From assembly GCF_021441885.1 (NCBI RefSeq), contig NZ_CP090439.1, forward strand, positions 1,550,001 to 1,614,000: DNA of 64,000 nucleotides. The letters are read 5' to 3'. A model generated the notes under the pieces. That model had not been told where the DNA came from. It worked only from the letters and a program-made list of their open reading frames with translations, and ran no database searches. The position numbers and the translations under genes were made by a program. Below, piece by piece: positions 49,872-58,733 of the stretch (position 1 is the stretch's first letter; the number at the start of each line of letters is the position of its first letter). This stretch comes from Vibrio maritimus (GTDB taxonomy: Bacteria; Pseudomonadota; Gammaproteobacteria; Enterobacterales; Vibrionaceae).

Positions 49872-51311
49872 TTAAGGGAGTATTGGCTCAGCACCATCCT
49901 TTAAATCGAAATTGTACTCATTGATTTCTATGTTTCTTCCAACATTACGATTAGGCTCAAGCTCACCTTCTGCATTGGTCACTTCTGCATTCAATCTAAG
50001 GTAAAAGTTACCGAGTGTAAGGCCTCCTAACTCATTCCAAAGAATTACCTTGTGCTCTTGGAAGTCAGACAAAGGAGCGCTATTTGTCTCACTATAGTCT
50101 TCATAACTGACGGTAACGATACCTGTATCTTTGGTTTCATTGGTCAACGAAATAGCCTTTACTTCGCGTAGACTTCCATTGATTAGGTATAGACCATCTA
50201 GATAGATATTTACGAATAGATGGGAGGTTTCACCTTCTCCATGTATGATACCGCTAAACTCTTGGTTATAAGATCCCAGAGCGTAGCCTGGAGCAACATT
50301 AGTAACGGCTTTGGCTTCATCTTCTCGATCATCACGCTCTGACTTATCAACATTAATAATTACACTACCATTGAAGTCTGTAGAGACAATGTTGGCAAAG
50401 TGTAATGATTCAGAACTTAGAACTGGCTCTTTAGGGCTGATTTCAATGGGATCCGCGAAGTCAGGCGGAGTAATAATTATGCCTCCATTTTCAGACTTTG
50501 ACACAATAAAGTTCCAGTGTTTTGCGATTTTAGGGTCATATCCATCGGCTAGCCCTGTTTCAGGGTCCACGTAATCTGAGAGGTTTTGGTACATTGATTC
50601 ACCAGTAGTTGTAGTGATCGTAAGTACTGAATCCTCCTGAATCACATATGCACTGTGATATGCCTTAGTTTTATCTTTGTTAAAAGTACCGAACATAGTC
50701 TCATCAGCTAATAAAGTGTTTCGAGCGTCTACATCTTCAGTTGCAGTTACCGTTACAAAAGAATAGCGAGGGTCATTAACGGCCTCTAATTCGAAATCAT
50801 TGATGCTACGGTCAATGTACTCTTCTCCAATAGCCGTATACGAGTATGCTATTCCTTTTTGAGAGTATTGTTGCGGTGCAACTAGAGTGATTTTTGCGTC
50901 ACCGATGACATCAATAGTGAAGCTTTTTAGTTTCGTAATATCATCTTCAGTTCCACCGTTACTAGCTATTAACTCGGCTACAGTGTAGGTTTTGTTTTCA
51001 CCAATACCGTCAATCTTATCCTCTACAAAAATACTATACCCATCTACACGCAAGAAGTGAGCAAATAATTCATCATTAAAACTGCCTTTCGAGTAGATTT
51101 TGACGACTTTACCCTGTAAGTGACAGATTTCATGAATATTGGCATCACCACAGTATTCATCTGAACTAATGTCGACGGATGTTGGAGTTGATAAGTTAGC
51201 AGTAACAGCTCGAGAGGTTAGTTCTGCATTATTGCTTACATCATCTGCGTTACAGCCAATAAGACTTAAAGATGTAGCTGCAATAAGTGTACTTAGAATG
51301 TTTTTTTTCAT
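49872..51311 (-). CDS. Large lipoprotein of unknown function
   Basis: 479 residues from the ATG at 51311 (MKKNILSTL), with AGGTAAC ahead; a longer start at 51365 is unlikely. A lipoprotein signal ends at LIGC (Cys near 20). The rest is rich in Thr, Ser, Asp, Asn and beta-strand patterns without repeats I recognise; two nearby cysteines at about 54 and 63 (EYCGDANIHEICHL) could form a disulfide. It is probably surface-exposed or periplasmic. Its control region carries TACTAGTACT sites shared with the divergent TetR-like gene, so it is likely its main target. Confidence 0.75.
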   Translation of the reverse strand: MKKNILSTLIAATSLSLIGCNADDVSNNAELTSRAVTANLSTPTSVDISSDEYCGDANIHEICHLQGKVVKIYSKGSFNDELFAHFLRVDGYSIFVEDKIDGIGENKTYTVAELIASNGGTEDDITKLKSFTIDVIGDAKITLVAPQQYSQKGIAYSYTAIGEEYIDRSINDFELEAVNDPRYSFVTVTATEDVDARNTLLADETMFGTFNKDKTKAYHSAYVIQEDSVLTITTTTGESMYQNLSDYVDPETGLADGYDPKIAKHWNFIVSKSENGGIIITPPDFADPIEISPKEPVLSSESLHFANIVSTDFNGSVIINVDKSERDDREDEAKAVTNVAPGYALGSYNQEFSGIIHGEGETSHLFVNIYLDGLYLINGSLREVKAISLTNETKDTGIVTVSYEDYSETNSAPLSDFQEHKVILWNELGGLTLGNFYLRLNAEVTNAEGELEPNRNVGRNIEINEYNFDLKDGAEPILP

Positions 51312-51331
51312 TTTGTTACCTGTTTTATTGG

Positions 51332-51341
51332 TACTAGTACT
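51332..51341. promoter_or_regulatory. TACTAGTACT site 1
   Basis: First of three identical 10-mers in the divergent region between the lipoprotein gene and the TetR-like gene, 21 bases upstream of the lipoprotein ATG. With the preceding G it forms the palindrome GTACTAGTAC. Confidence 0.6.
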
Positions 51342-51412
51342 AATTCCATGTAAATGGCAGCTCATCCATTAAGCGTTAGGGGTATTCTAAGTGGTTATTT
51401 TTTGTTTTTCAA

Positions 51413-51422
51413 TACTAGTACT
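51413..51422. promoter_or_regulatory. TACTAGTACT site 2
   Basis: Second copy, 81 bases from the first, in an A/T-rich stretch that probably holds both promoters. Confidence 0.6.
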
Positions 51423-51443
51423 TTAAAAAATGATTTTTTTTGA

Positions 51444-51453
51444 TACTAGTACT
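51444..51453. promoter_or_regulatory. TACTAGTACT site 3
   Basis: Third copy, 31 bases (about three helical turns) from the second and about 60 bases upstream of the TetR-like gene. Confidence 0.6.
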
Positions 51454-51513
51454 ATATAACTTTTGTATTTATACTGCGGTCTGTGATTTATAGACAGAAG
51501 TTATGGTGTGTTG

Positions 51514-51984
51514 ATGGCGAGAATTTCTGCAGAGGAGAGAGCGAAGAAGAAACTGATCTTGGATGGGTTAGTTCTTTCAATTTTTCTTGAGGAAGGGTGG
51601 GGAGCTGTAACCTATGATAGGTTGGCTAAAGAGTTTGGTGTAAGCAAAAGTAGTATCCAGAATTATTACCCTTCGAGTATTATGTTCGCAACGGCCTTGC
51701 AGGGCAAGGTGTTACCGATGGTTCTCCCATTGTTGAACTTTTCATCGGAAGAGAAGTTTGTTTCATCTTGGATATGTGCTTATGAAGATGAACAGCATCA
51801 TGTGTTTAGAGAAGTTGTTGAAATGTTGATAGATAATATTTTGAAAGATGGAACTAGTCCATATTCTCGAGGAGGGGCCTTGAAACTAGAGGAGATGCTT
51901 GCAAAAAACACAGATGAGAGCAGTGCGAAAAGAGCGATGAAAACCGTTTTTGGAGAAGTAATATATCGGAAAATGTTTTCTTAG
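51514..51984 (+). CDS. TetR-like transcriptional regulator
   Basis: 156 residues starting MARISAEERAKKKL at 51514; a GTG six bases earlier is an alternative and the ribosome binding site is weak. A TetR-type helix-turn-helix fills residues about 12-55 (VTYDRLAKEFGVSKSSIQNYYPS). The C-terminal part is shorter than in most TetR proteins and ends abruptly after FGEVIYRKMFS. It is divergent from the unknown lipoprotein, and the repeated TACTAGTACT sites between them are its likely operators. Confidence 0.8.
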   Translation: MARISAEERAKKKLILDGLVLSIFLEEGWGAVTYDRLAKEFGVSKSSIQNYYPSSIMFATALQGKVLPMVLPLLNFSSEEKFVSSWICAYEDEQHHVFREVVEMLIDNILKDGTSPYSRGGALKLEEMLAKNTDESSAKRAMKTVFGEVIYRKMFS

Positions 51985-52046
51985 AGCTCTGATAAAAACT
52001 AGGCTCAGTGGCAAACGATCTTGTGCCACTAAGCCATTCTACCAAC

Positions 52047-53390
52047 CTACTTACCGCCAATACTCAACCTTGTAAACCTAACATCAGGTGCAAAGAAACT
52101 GCGGCTATCATTCACAAGCTGCGTATCCCCAACGGCATCGATTTCTTTCAGCATCTTGTAGAAGTTACCCGCTACAGTAATACCACGAACAGGCTGTACT
52201 CGTTTACCATCTCGACATAAAAAGCCGCTAGCGCCAAATGAGAAATCACCGCTGACAACATCAGCACCAGAGTGCACGCCTTGCAGTTCGACTAGTTCTA
52301 AGTATTCCCCAGCTCTCACTTCAGACGCGCTACTTTGACCAGTAGCAATCACTTTGTGATTTGTGGAAACATCTAAGCTCGATTTTGCACCGCGCGCTGC
52401 GCTAGCCGTTGATACTGCACCAAGGTAGCTGGCAGTGTGGCTGTTGTGGAGTAGGGTACTTAACTGCCCGTTAGCAATTAGGATGTTGTCTTGCGTCGCA
52501 AAACCTTCGCTATCAAACGCGGCGATGGCCATGCCGTTTGGCATGTACGCTGCGTCGGTTAGGGTGATTAGCTCGCTGGCAACAGACTGACCAACCTTAT
52601 TCGCTAGTGGTGTGATGCCTTTCATTGCACTGACACCAGAGAATGCGCTGACGAATGCACCGAATAGGCTACTTAGCGCGCCGACATCAAAAATTGCTGA
52701 ATATTCACCAGTAGCAACAGGTGCACCATCAAGGAGGTCACGTGCAAGGTTGTAGCCTTTTTCGATACAGTAGCTAGGATCTAGTTCGTCAAAGCGTCGG
52801 CCAACTGACACTTTACCCGCCATGGATTGCTTGCCATCTTTTTCGAACAAGGTGTAAGCGTAGCAGCTAAACGAACGTTCAAAGTGTTGGCATAGCGTGC
52901 CTTGAGTGTTGGCAAGGATCAGTTGGCTCTCGCCATCGGCATAACCGTTATAAGGAGCGCTTGAAGCATGGGGCAGGTCGAGAACGCCTTTTTCAAGTGC
53001 GAGAGACAGAGCGATTTTGTCATCTGCGGAGGTTGTGTCTTCTTGCGCGATTTCTGCAATATCGGTGGTGATCTTGCTATCAACACAGCTGATCGTTTGG
53101 TGCTCATCTTGTTTGGAAAAACGAGCACTTTGCAGCGCGTTGGTGAGCATCAAATCTAGGCTGGATTCCTCTAATGATTCAGAATAGCTAGTTGCAATAC
53201 GTGCGTCTTTGACAACCCGAACACCAAGAACTTGGCTTGAACTGACCTTGTATTCATCAAGCTGACCTTGGTTGGCTTTCAGTGAAAAACTATTGCTGCG
53301 ATTGACGATAACGTCAGCTTCAGCACCTTGGCGCTTTGCCTCTGAGAGAACGTAATCAACAGCGCTGAGAAGTTGTTTGTCTTGGCTCAT
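52047..53390 (-). CDS. TldE/PmbA-family metalloprotease subunit
   Basis: 447 residues of the PmbA/TldD family without an HExxxH motif, as expected for the TldE partner. RSNSFSLKANQGQLDEYKVS near the start, GEYSAIFDVGALSSLFGAF in the middle and GVHSGADVVSGDFSFGASGFLCRDGK, cited in pieces at about residues 385-410, are signatures. TldD and TldE form a heterodimeric protease that digests unfolded or leaderless peptides and matures some modified peptides. Its start overlaps the tldD-like stop by one base (TAATG), so they are coupled. Confidence 0.9.
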   Translation of the reverse strand: MSQDKQLLSAVDYVLSEAKRQGAEADVIVNRSNSFSLKANQGQLDEYKVSSSQVLGVRVVKDARIATSYSESLEESSLDLMLTNALQSARFSKQDEHQTISCVDSKITTDIAEIAQEDTTSADDKIALSLALEKGVLDLPHASSAPYNGYADGESQLILANTQGTLCQHFERSFSCYAYTLFEKDGKQSMAGKVSVGRRFDELDPSYCIEKGYNLARDLLDGAPVATGEYSAIFDVGALSSLFGAFVSAFSGVSAMKGITPLANKVGQSVASELITLTDAAYMPNGMAIAAFDSEGFATQDNILIANGQLSTLLHNSHTASYLGAVSTASAARGAKSSLDVSTNHKVIATGQSSASEVRAGEYLELVELQGVHSGADVVSGDFSFGASGFLCRDGKRVQPVRGITVAGNFYKMLKEIDAVGDTQLVNDSRSFFAPDVRFTRLSIGGK

Positions 53391-54775
53391 TAGTTTCCGC
53401 CTCCCACTAGAATGTTGTCCACTTTTAACGAAGGCTGGCCAACCGTTGTTGGTACTGAGCCACTAACAGATCCACACATACCTGGTGCCAGCGCCATGTC
53501 TTTGCCTACCATGCTAATCTCTTTGAGTACTTTAGGACCAGTGCTAATAAGAGTCGCGGTTTTAAGCGGTTTGGTGATTTTGCCGTTCTCCACCAAGTAC
53601 GCTTCGCGAACCGCGAAGTTGAACTCTCCTGTACCTGGCTGAACTGAGCCACCGCCCATTTTTTTAGCGTAAATGCCGCGTTCTACGCCCGCTAGCATGT
53701 CGTCTAGTGAGTGTTCACCTGCTTCAATAAAGGTGTTTCTCATGCGTGACGTTGGGGCAAATTTGTAGTTTTGGCGGCGTCCAGAGCCAGTGGGCTCAAA
53801 GCCGGTTTTCATGCCGCCCATTTTATCAACCATAAAGCTAGTGAGCTGACCATCTTTGATTAATTGAGTGCGCTGCGTTGGCATGCCCTCATCATCGACA
53901 TGGATAGAGCCCCACTCATTGGTCATCGTGCCATCATCAACGGCACTTACCGCTGTATGCGCAATCATTTCTCCCATTTTGTCATGAAAGACGGATGCTT
54001 TTTTGGCGACAGAGGTGGTCTCGAGTAAGTGCCCACAGGCCTCGTGGAAGATAACGCCACCAAATCCATTACCAATGATTACAGGCATTTCACCAGATGG
54101 ACAGGCATCAGCACCAAGTTTGACTAATGCTTGTTGGGCGATGGTCTGGCCGAGTTCTTTGGCATCTAACTGCTCACTAAACTCCCAGCCTGCTAGTGCG
54201 CCTGGACCTTCCATACCAGAGGATTGTTCATTACCTTTTTGAGCAACGGAGTTACCCGATACGCGGATGTAATGACGTGTATCGTCAACGTGCAAGCCCT
54301 CTGAGTTGAAGATGGATATTTGCTGCTCTCGCTGCAGAACGCTACCGATAAACTGTGTGATGTATTCACTTTCAGCGCGAACTGCTGCATCGGTTTTTAG
54401 AAGAAACGCAATCTTTGAGTCCAAATTGGCGTCTTTGCTCAGTGGCAAGCGGCACCCGTGTTGGACTGGGTAGCGGTTTAGATTCAAAGCACCCGCTGTT
54501 GCGATTTGCTCTCTCTTGTCTTTTGCTGCGAGTAGTGACGTTACGCGCTTTAGTTCAGCCTCATCAGTGTTGTTGGTGTAGCCGTATAACACTTTGTGAC
54601 CAAAGAAGAGACGAATACCAATACCAAAATCGATACCTGAGTTAACTTTATCGACTTCACCAGACGCGATCTGGACGGAATTGGTTTGATGGTGTTCGAC
54701 GAAAAGCTCTGCGAAATCAGCGCCGAGAAAGAGGGCGTGATCGATGACTGCTTTCGCTGTATCAGAATTTAACAT
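53390..54775 (-). CDS. TldD-family metalloprotease (catalytic subunit)
   Basis: 461 residues. The zinc motif HEACGH is at residues 244-249 (FHEACGHLLE) and a Cys in MAPGMCGSVSGSVPTTVG, cited by position at about residues 430-447, completes the site, as in TldD. SSGMEGPGALAGWEF and GSGRRQNYKFAPTSRMRNTF are further signatures. Vibrios normally keep a separate housekeeping tldD and pmbA elsewhere, so this adjacent pair may be a second set. No candidate precursor peptide lies next to it. It is first of a two-gene operon. Confidence 0.92.
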   Translation of the reverse strand: MLNSDTAKAVIDHALFLGADFAELFVEHHQTNSVQIASGEVDKVNSGIDFGIGIRLFFGHKVLYGYTNNTDEAELKRVTSLLAAKDKREQIATAGALNLNRYPVQHGCRLPLSKDANLDSKIAFLLKTDAAVRAESEYITQFIGSVLQREQQISIFNSEGLHVDDTRHYIRVSGNSVAQKGNEQSSGMEGPGALAGWEFSEQLDAKELGQTIAQQALVKLGADACPSGEMPVIIGNGFGGVIFHEACGHLLETTSVAKKASVFHDKMGEMIAHTAVSAVDDGTMTNEWGSIHVDDEGMPTQRTQLIKDGQLTSFMVDKMGGMKTGFEPTGSGRRQNYKFAPTSRMRNTFIEAGEHSLDDMLAGVERGIYAKKMGGGSVQPGTGEFNFAVREAYLVENGKITKPLKTATLISTGPKVLKEISMVGKDMALAPGMCGSVSGSVPTTVGQPSLKVDNILVGGGN

Positions 54776-54839
54776 GAAGTCTCCTTGTTCATAGAAGGTC
54801 CAAGTAATCCCTAAAAAATAGGAATATCATAATGTTATA

Positions 54840-55469
54840 TCAAGCTGGATGAGCAAGCCACTGACTTGGTTCTAGAGTGAAATCAGTGAAAGTTGCGGTA
54901 AACGAAGATGGTGTCGGGCTGCACGCATACACACCAAATTTTACCGATGACTCCGTCGGCATTGGTGGGTTGCATTTACCCATTTCCGGCGTTGTTTCTC
55001 CTAGCTTATGAAGATGAAAGATACGCATTTGTTTGAAATGTGCGCCATCAAGCGAGGATTCGATTAGAAAATCAGGACCACGTCGGCTTAAACGGTACCA
55101 GATCTCATTAGGGAGCGGGATATCCGTTGTCGCCCAGTCAGAATAACCAAGGTTGGTCACAACACTGCCGAGTCGAGAAAATGACTCGTATTCATATTCG
55201 ATGGATGCTTTGAACCAATTTTCACTATCCAAATAGATAATTAGCCCACATTGATCAAACTGAGACTGATACTGAAAGCTCACTTTTGTGGTGAATGAGA
55301 AGTTATCACTAGACTCAAGCAATAATGCTGGGGCGTTGTCGTTTCTAAAGCCATAATATGAGCGCTGCCAAAAGTCTGTTTCCGGCTCTGTGGTAATCGA
55401 TACAGACGTGTCCGTCACTTGACTGGTTTCGGGTTCAAAAATCCATGTGCCTTTGGTGAAATCAACCAT
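54840..55469 (-). CDS. DUF1349 protein (concanavalin A-like fold)
   Basis: 209 residues resembling the DUF1349 group: FWQRSYYGFRNDNAPALLLE, FSFTTKVSFQYQSQFDQCGL by pieces, WFKASIEYE, SRLGSVVTN and GVYACSPT, a beta-sandwich with sugar-binding-like surface. It has no signal peptide, so it should be cytosolic. The function is unknown. It follows no neighbour closely; the TldD gene starts 64 bases downstream of its stop on the same strand, so co-transcription is possible. Confidence 0.85.
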   Translation of the reverse strand: MVDFTKGTWIFEPETSQVTDTSVSITTEPETDFWQRSYYGFRNDNAPALLLESSDNFSFTTKVSFQYQSQFDQCGLIIYLDSENWFKASIEYEYESFSRLGSVVTNLGYSDWATTDIPLPNEIWYRLSRRGPDFLIESSLDGAHFKQMRIFHLHKLGETTPEMGKCNPPMPTESSVKFGVYACSPTPSSFTATFTDFTLEPSQWLAHPA

Positions 55470-55711
55470 TTAGGGTATCTCGCTCTTGGAAAAAAATTTG
55501 AATTGGTAGGGTTGGGGTGTTTGGTGATATTTCTGGTTCCCTAGAGTCCATGATGGTCTCTTTTTCCCCTTCCTTCAAGCGATTAGAGCAATAAATTCAT
55601 CAAGCACGAATGTGCACGAAGAACAAAGAAAGTAGCGTGATTAGCGTTGGAGATGAATCTGTTTGTGATAAAGCTTCGTAAACCAGACAAACCAATTAAA
55701 CGGAGTTAACT

Positions 55712-55891
55712 ATGTTCTCATTCTTAAAACGAGATCCCGCGAGAAAACTAAAGAAAAGACATTCAATGTTGCTAGAGCAGGCGATGCGTGCACAGAGAAA
55801 TGGCGATATCAGAATGTACTCTAAACTCACAGCCGAGGCAGAGGAGCTTTTTGTTCATATTAAAAAGCTCTCTGCTTCCGATTCTCAGTAA
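55712..55891 (+). CDS. Lacal_2735/DUF6435-type small protein
   Basis: 59 residues, too short for most gene calls but well formed: CGGAG ribosome binding site, ATG, and a product starting MFSFLKRDPARKLKK. The pattern FLKRDP, LLEQAMRAQRNGDIRMYSKL and AEAEEL matches the small helical-hairpin family known as Lacal_2735. It is basic at the N terminus and acidic later, without a membrane segment. Its role is unknown. Confidence 0.82.
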   Translation: MFSFLKRDPARKLKKRHSMLLEQAMRAQRNGDIRMYSKLTAEAEELFVHIKKLSASDSQ

Positions 55892-55934
55892 GTCAAGGCT
55901 TCGTCGCTAGCCGTTAGTAGCTAGACACTTCGAA

Positions 55935-57929
55935 CTAGATGCCTTTCAGATACTGTTGGTTTCTTGTCGGCGCGATCAGCGCTGTGACACCGCTCGATGA
56001 GTCATCACCGTTTCGAAGCAACTCCGCTTGGAATGCACTGATGATATCAAGCTTACTACCTAATACCTTGGTTTCGGTTTGAATGTCTCGTAGGTCAATA
56101 AATACATCCGTGATGAGATCACGATGATCACTAAGGACATCTAAGTTTAACGTGTTCAAATCACTGTAGATAGAGTTGTGCGAGCCTCTTTGTTTTTGAA
56201 CGACGTATGGATTGTCTTTTAGATTGATGATAGAGGTGCGCTTGTCACAGCGTCTCAAGCAACCTTTGTTGACTTTGATCTTCTTACAGCCTTCAGTTTG
56301 TTGGAACAAGCACTGACGGCTAGTCAAAAGCGTATTTGGGTGGTACACGCTGTAGAAGGTACGCATTTGATTAGGTCTGCGAATGTAGCGAAGCTGTTTG
56401 TTGCTTAACTCGTTAGATAAAAATGCGCCGGCGGCCGAGTACTCTTCTTCAAGACACTTGAGCGTGTATGAGTTCGTGGTGTTCATTTGTGGACCTGCAA
56501 TCCACTCCAATCCATTGCTTTGCGCATAGAAGCCCACACCAGAGTTGTTGGTGATGAGTAAAGAGGGTTTGATAGTCACGAGAAACACCTTCGCCGCTTC
56601 ATAATCGTCGCCGATCAAAATGGCAGGGAACCATGGTTTTAGTTTCGGGTTACTCTCAAACAGAGCAATCATCGAAGGCAGTTCTGCTTTTAGCCCCATA
56701 GGGAGCTGAAAGTAAACATCGACATTGTCTTCAAGCGCGAGTGCTACATCCTCCCGTTCTGAAATCAATACAGAGAGAGGCTTGGTCTCGGTTAGCTCAG
56801 GGTTATTCGGAAGCGTTGCCAGTTTTGGCGCTTCGATGGCTCCCTTTAAGCTGGCTTTCGGGCGATCTGAGTTGATGTCCATCTTCGCGATCTCGGCATC
56901 AACATGTTGGATAATATCGGTTTTCTTGTCGTACAGACGCTTTTTGACGCTTTGAACATCATCAGTACTGGTGCATTGATAGACCTTTGAGAAATGTGTG
57001 ACGGCATTATCTCTTGGATTATCAATGTACATGCTTTTGCCAAAATCCCCTTTCAAAAACGCGTTTGAAAAATCGCGGTTAAACACTGTGTAGAGTTCAG
57101 TTGTGTCTTGCGATAGCGTTTCACCGTCACACAGTCGATCAATCTGCTTACGCCAGTTGTCGACGACTGTGTAAACGTAATGTGGCTTTTTGATTCGGCC
57201 TTCCACCTTGAGCGAATACACGCCAGCATCGGCAAGCGCTTGTAGATCGCCAAATGCGGAGTTGTCTTTGAGGTTTAGCGGGTAGTCATAACCTTGTTTA
57301 GTGGTTTGATACTGCTCTCGGCATGGTTGGCTACATCGACCGCGGTTGCCTGAGGCGCCATTGCGAGCAGAGCTGATATAGCAAAGACCAGAAAAACCGA
57401 TGCAGTAGGAGCCATGAACGAATACTTCCATCAAAACGTTATGTTGATGACCAAAGTGTGCGAGATGAGCAATTTCATCGATGTTCAACTCTCGGGATAG
57501 ATTGACGCGACTCGCGGTCATCTTCTTAAGGTACTCAATTTGCCCTGTGTTGTGGGTATTTAACTGAGTTGATGCGTGAACATCCAACGTAGGGAAATGA
57601 TGTTTTAGAAGATAGGCTAAGCCAAGATCCTGAACGATAACGCCATCGATGTCTGTTTCGACTAACTGGGCGAGTAGCCTCATTACCGCAGCAACTTCAC
57701 TCTCGAGAATGAGGACGTTAAGCGTAAGGAAAACTTGGCATTGATTGGCGTGAGCCAGTTCGAGAACGCCATTTAAGTTATCTAGCGTCAGGTTAACGGC
57801 GCGATTACGTGCGTTAAAGCGATCCAATCCGCAGTAGACCGCATCAGCCCCTGCTGCTATTGCTGCTTTGATTGATTCTACATCACCGCCCGGTGCTAAT
57901 AACTCAAACTGATCTCGTGTCACGACCAT
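55935..57929 (-). CDS. Peptidase U32-family protein (long form)
   Basis: 664 residues. The U32 domain (about 8-330) has ELLAPGGDVESIKAAIAAGADAVYCG in pieces, VHASTQLNTHN, LSRELNIDEI, EVFVHGSYCIGFSGLCYISS and GNRGRCSQPCR, with the cluster-binding cysteines. KDNSAFGDLQALADAGVYSLKVEGR is also typical. Members such as TrhP and RlhA hydroxylate RNA bases rather than cleave proteins. The length is near RlhA (about 650) but the C-terminal 250 residues differ, with a cysteine set (CLFQQTEGCKKI, GCLRRC). The exact reaction is unknown. Confidence 0.88.
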   Translation of the reverse strand: MVVTRDQFELLAPGGDVESIKAAIAAGADAVYCGLDRFNARNRAVNLTLDNLNGVLELAHANQCQVFLTLNVLILESEVAAVMRLLAQLVETDIDGVIVQDLGLAYLLKHHFPTLDVHASTQLNTHNTGQIEYLKKMTASRVNLSRELNIDEIAHLAHFGHQHNVLMEVFVHGSYCIGFSGLCYISSARNGASGNRGRCSQPCREQYQTTKQGYDYPLNLKDNSAFGDLQALADAGVYSLKVEGRIKKPHYVYTVVDNWRKQIDRLCDGETLSQDTTELYTVFNRDFSNAFLKGDFGKSMYIDNPRDNAVTHFSKVYQCTSTDDVQSVKKRLYDKKTDIIQHVDAEIAKMDINSDRPKASLKGAIEAPKLATLPNNPELTETKPLSVLISEREDVALALEDNVDVYFQLPMGLKAELPSMIALFESNPKLKPWFPAILIGDDYEAAKVFLVTIKPSLLITNNSGVGFYAQSNGLEWIAGPQMNTTNSYTLKCLEEEYSAAGAFLSNELSNKQLRYIRRPNQMRTFYSVYHPNTLLTSRQCLFQQTEGCKKIKVNKGCLRRCDKRTSIINLKDNPYVVQKQRGSHNSIYSDLNTLNLDVLSDHRDLITDVFIDLRDIQTETKVLGSKLDIISAFQAELLRNGDDSSSGVTALIAPTRNQQYLKGI

Positions 57930-58034
57930 ACCCCTAAAAAAAGTGAGGGCGTAGTCTACAGGAATTAGTGACGAATTTCGTTAGTTAATTAGAGGTAGTT
58001 GTGGACGAAAGTAGGAAGGAACATGAAGAGGTGT

Positions 58035-58069
58035 AAAAAACGAGAAAAGGTGGCATCTGCCACCTTTTC
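58035..58069 (-). terminator. Terminator after the 124-residue protein gene
   Basis: On the minus strand GAAAAGGTGGCA-GA-TGCCACCTTTTC is a 12-bp stem, followed after three bases by six T. It lies 18 bases past the stop. Confidence 0.85.
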
Positions 58070-58086
58070 GTTAAAGTAAAGCTCAA

Positions 58087-58461
58087 TTACTGCATTTCTT
58101 TCATTGCAGAGACCACTGACGGGTCGTTAAGTAGGTTGAACAGTAAGCTTTTTGCTGAAGAACGCTGAGAGTCAGAAAGCTTCTTCGTTGGGTTTTCACG
58201 CGTTTGCGTTAGGATGTTTTTGACGAATCGACTGTTGGTACCAGACAACTCATACACAAAACGAAGCGTATCCATCAGTTCATCTTGAGGTAGGCTGTAT
58301 ACTGCCATCTCGCAGCTCAGTCCATCCATAGCGAGTAGGTTATTTACGACCTCGCGTCGCTCAGCATTAAACTTTTCTTTGGCAATGTAGCCGTCGATCA
58401 ACGCTTGTACACGGTCTGCGATAGCAACAGGTACTTCCATGGTTTTTGTTTCGTAAGTCAT
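58087..58461 (-). CDS. Cytosolic protein of unknown function, 124 residues
   Basis: Started at the ATG at 58461 (MTYETKTMEVPVAI) with GGAG 11 bases ahead; an in-frame ATG at 58611 would add 50 residues that look non-coding. The product is mostly helical and charged: VPVAIADRVQALIDGYIAKEKF resembles a short coiled coil, and LMDTLRFVYELSGTNSRFVKNIL a second helical part. No signal or membrane segment. I do not recognise a family. Confidence 0.65.
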   Translation of the reverse strand: MTYETKTMEVPVAIADRVQALIDGYIAKEKFNAERREVVNNLLAMDGLSCEMAVYSLPQDELMDTLRFVYELSGTNSRFVKNILTQTRENPTKKLSDSQRSSAKSLLFNLLNDPSVVSAMKEMQ

Positions 58462-58733
58462 CGCTGATTCTACTCCTTCGACTGGGATGTTTTTATCGTC
58501 ACTGACTAGGCATGAAAAGTGAGTCGATGCCAAAATGTTCAGTCTTGTGACATTGTTTGCCTTACCATTTCTAGTCAGGCTTTTCATTTGTTCATAATGA
58601 CAGAAAAACATTTCGAATAGTAGGGCAACTCGGGGCTCACGTTCTATTTGATAGATTCTTAAGCAATTTTTAACTCGCAGAGAGGGTAAATCCGTACCAC
58701 ACTTTTATTATCGTTAATGTGGAGTTTGGAAAG

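Noticed and set aside
49872..51984. Island or phage remnant around the unknown lipoprotein and short TetR-like regulator
   Set aside because: No integrase, transposase, tRNA or direct repeat is seen at the edges.
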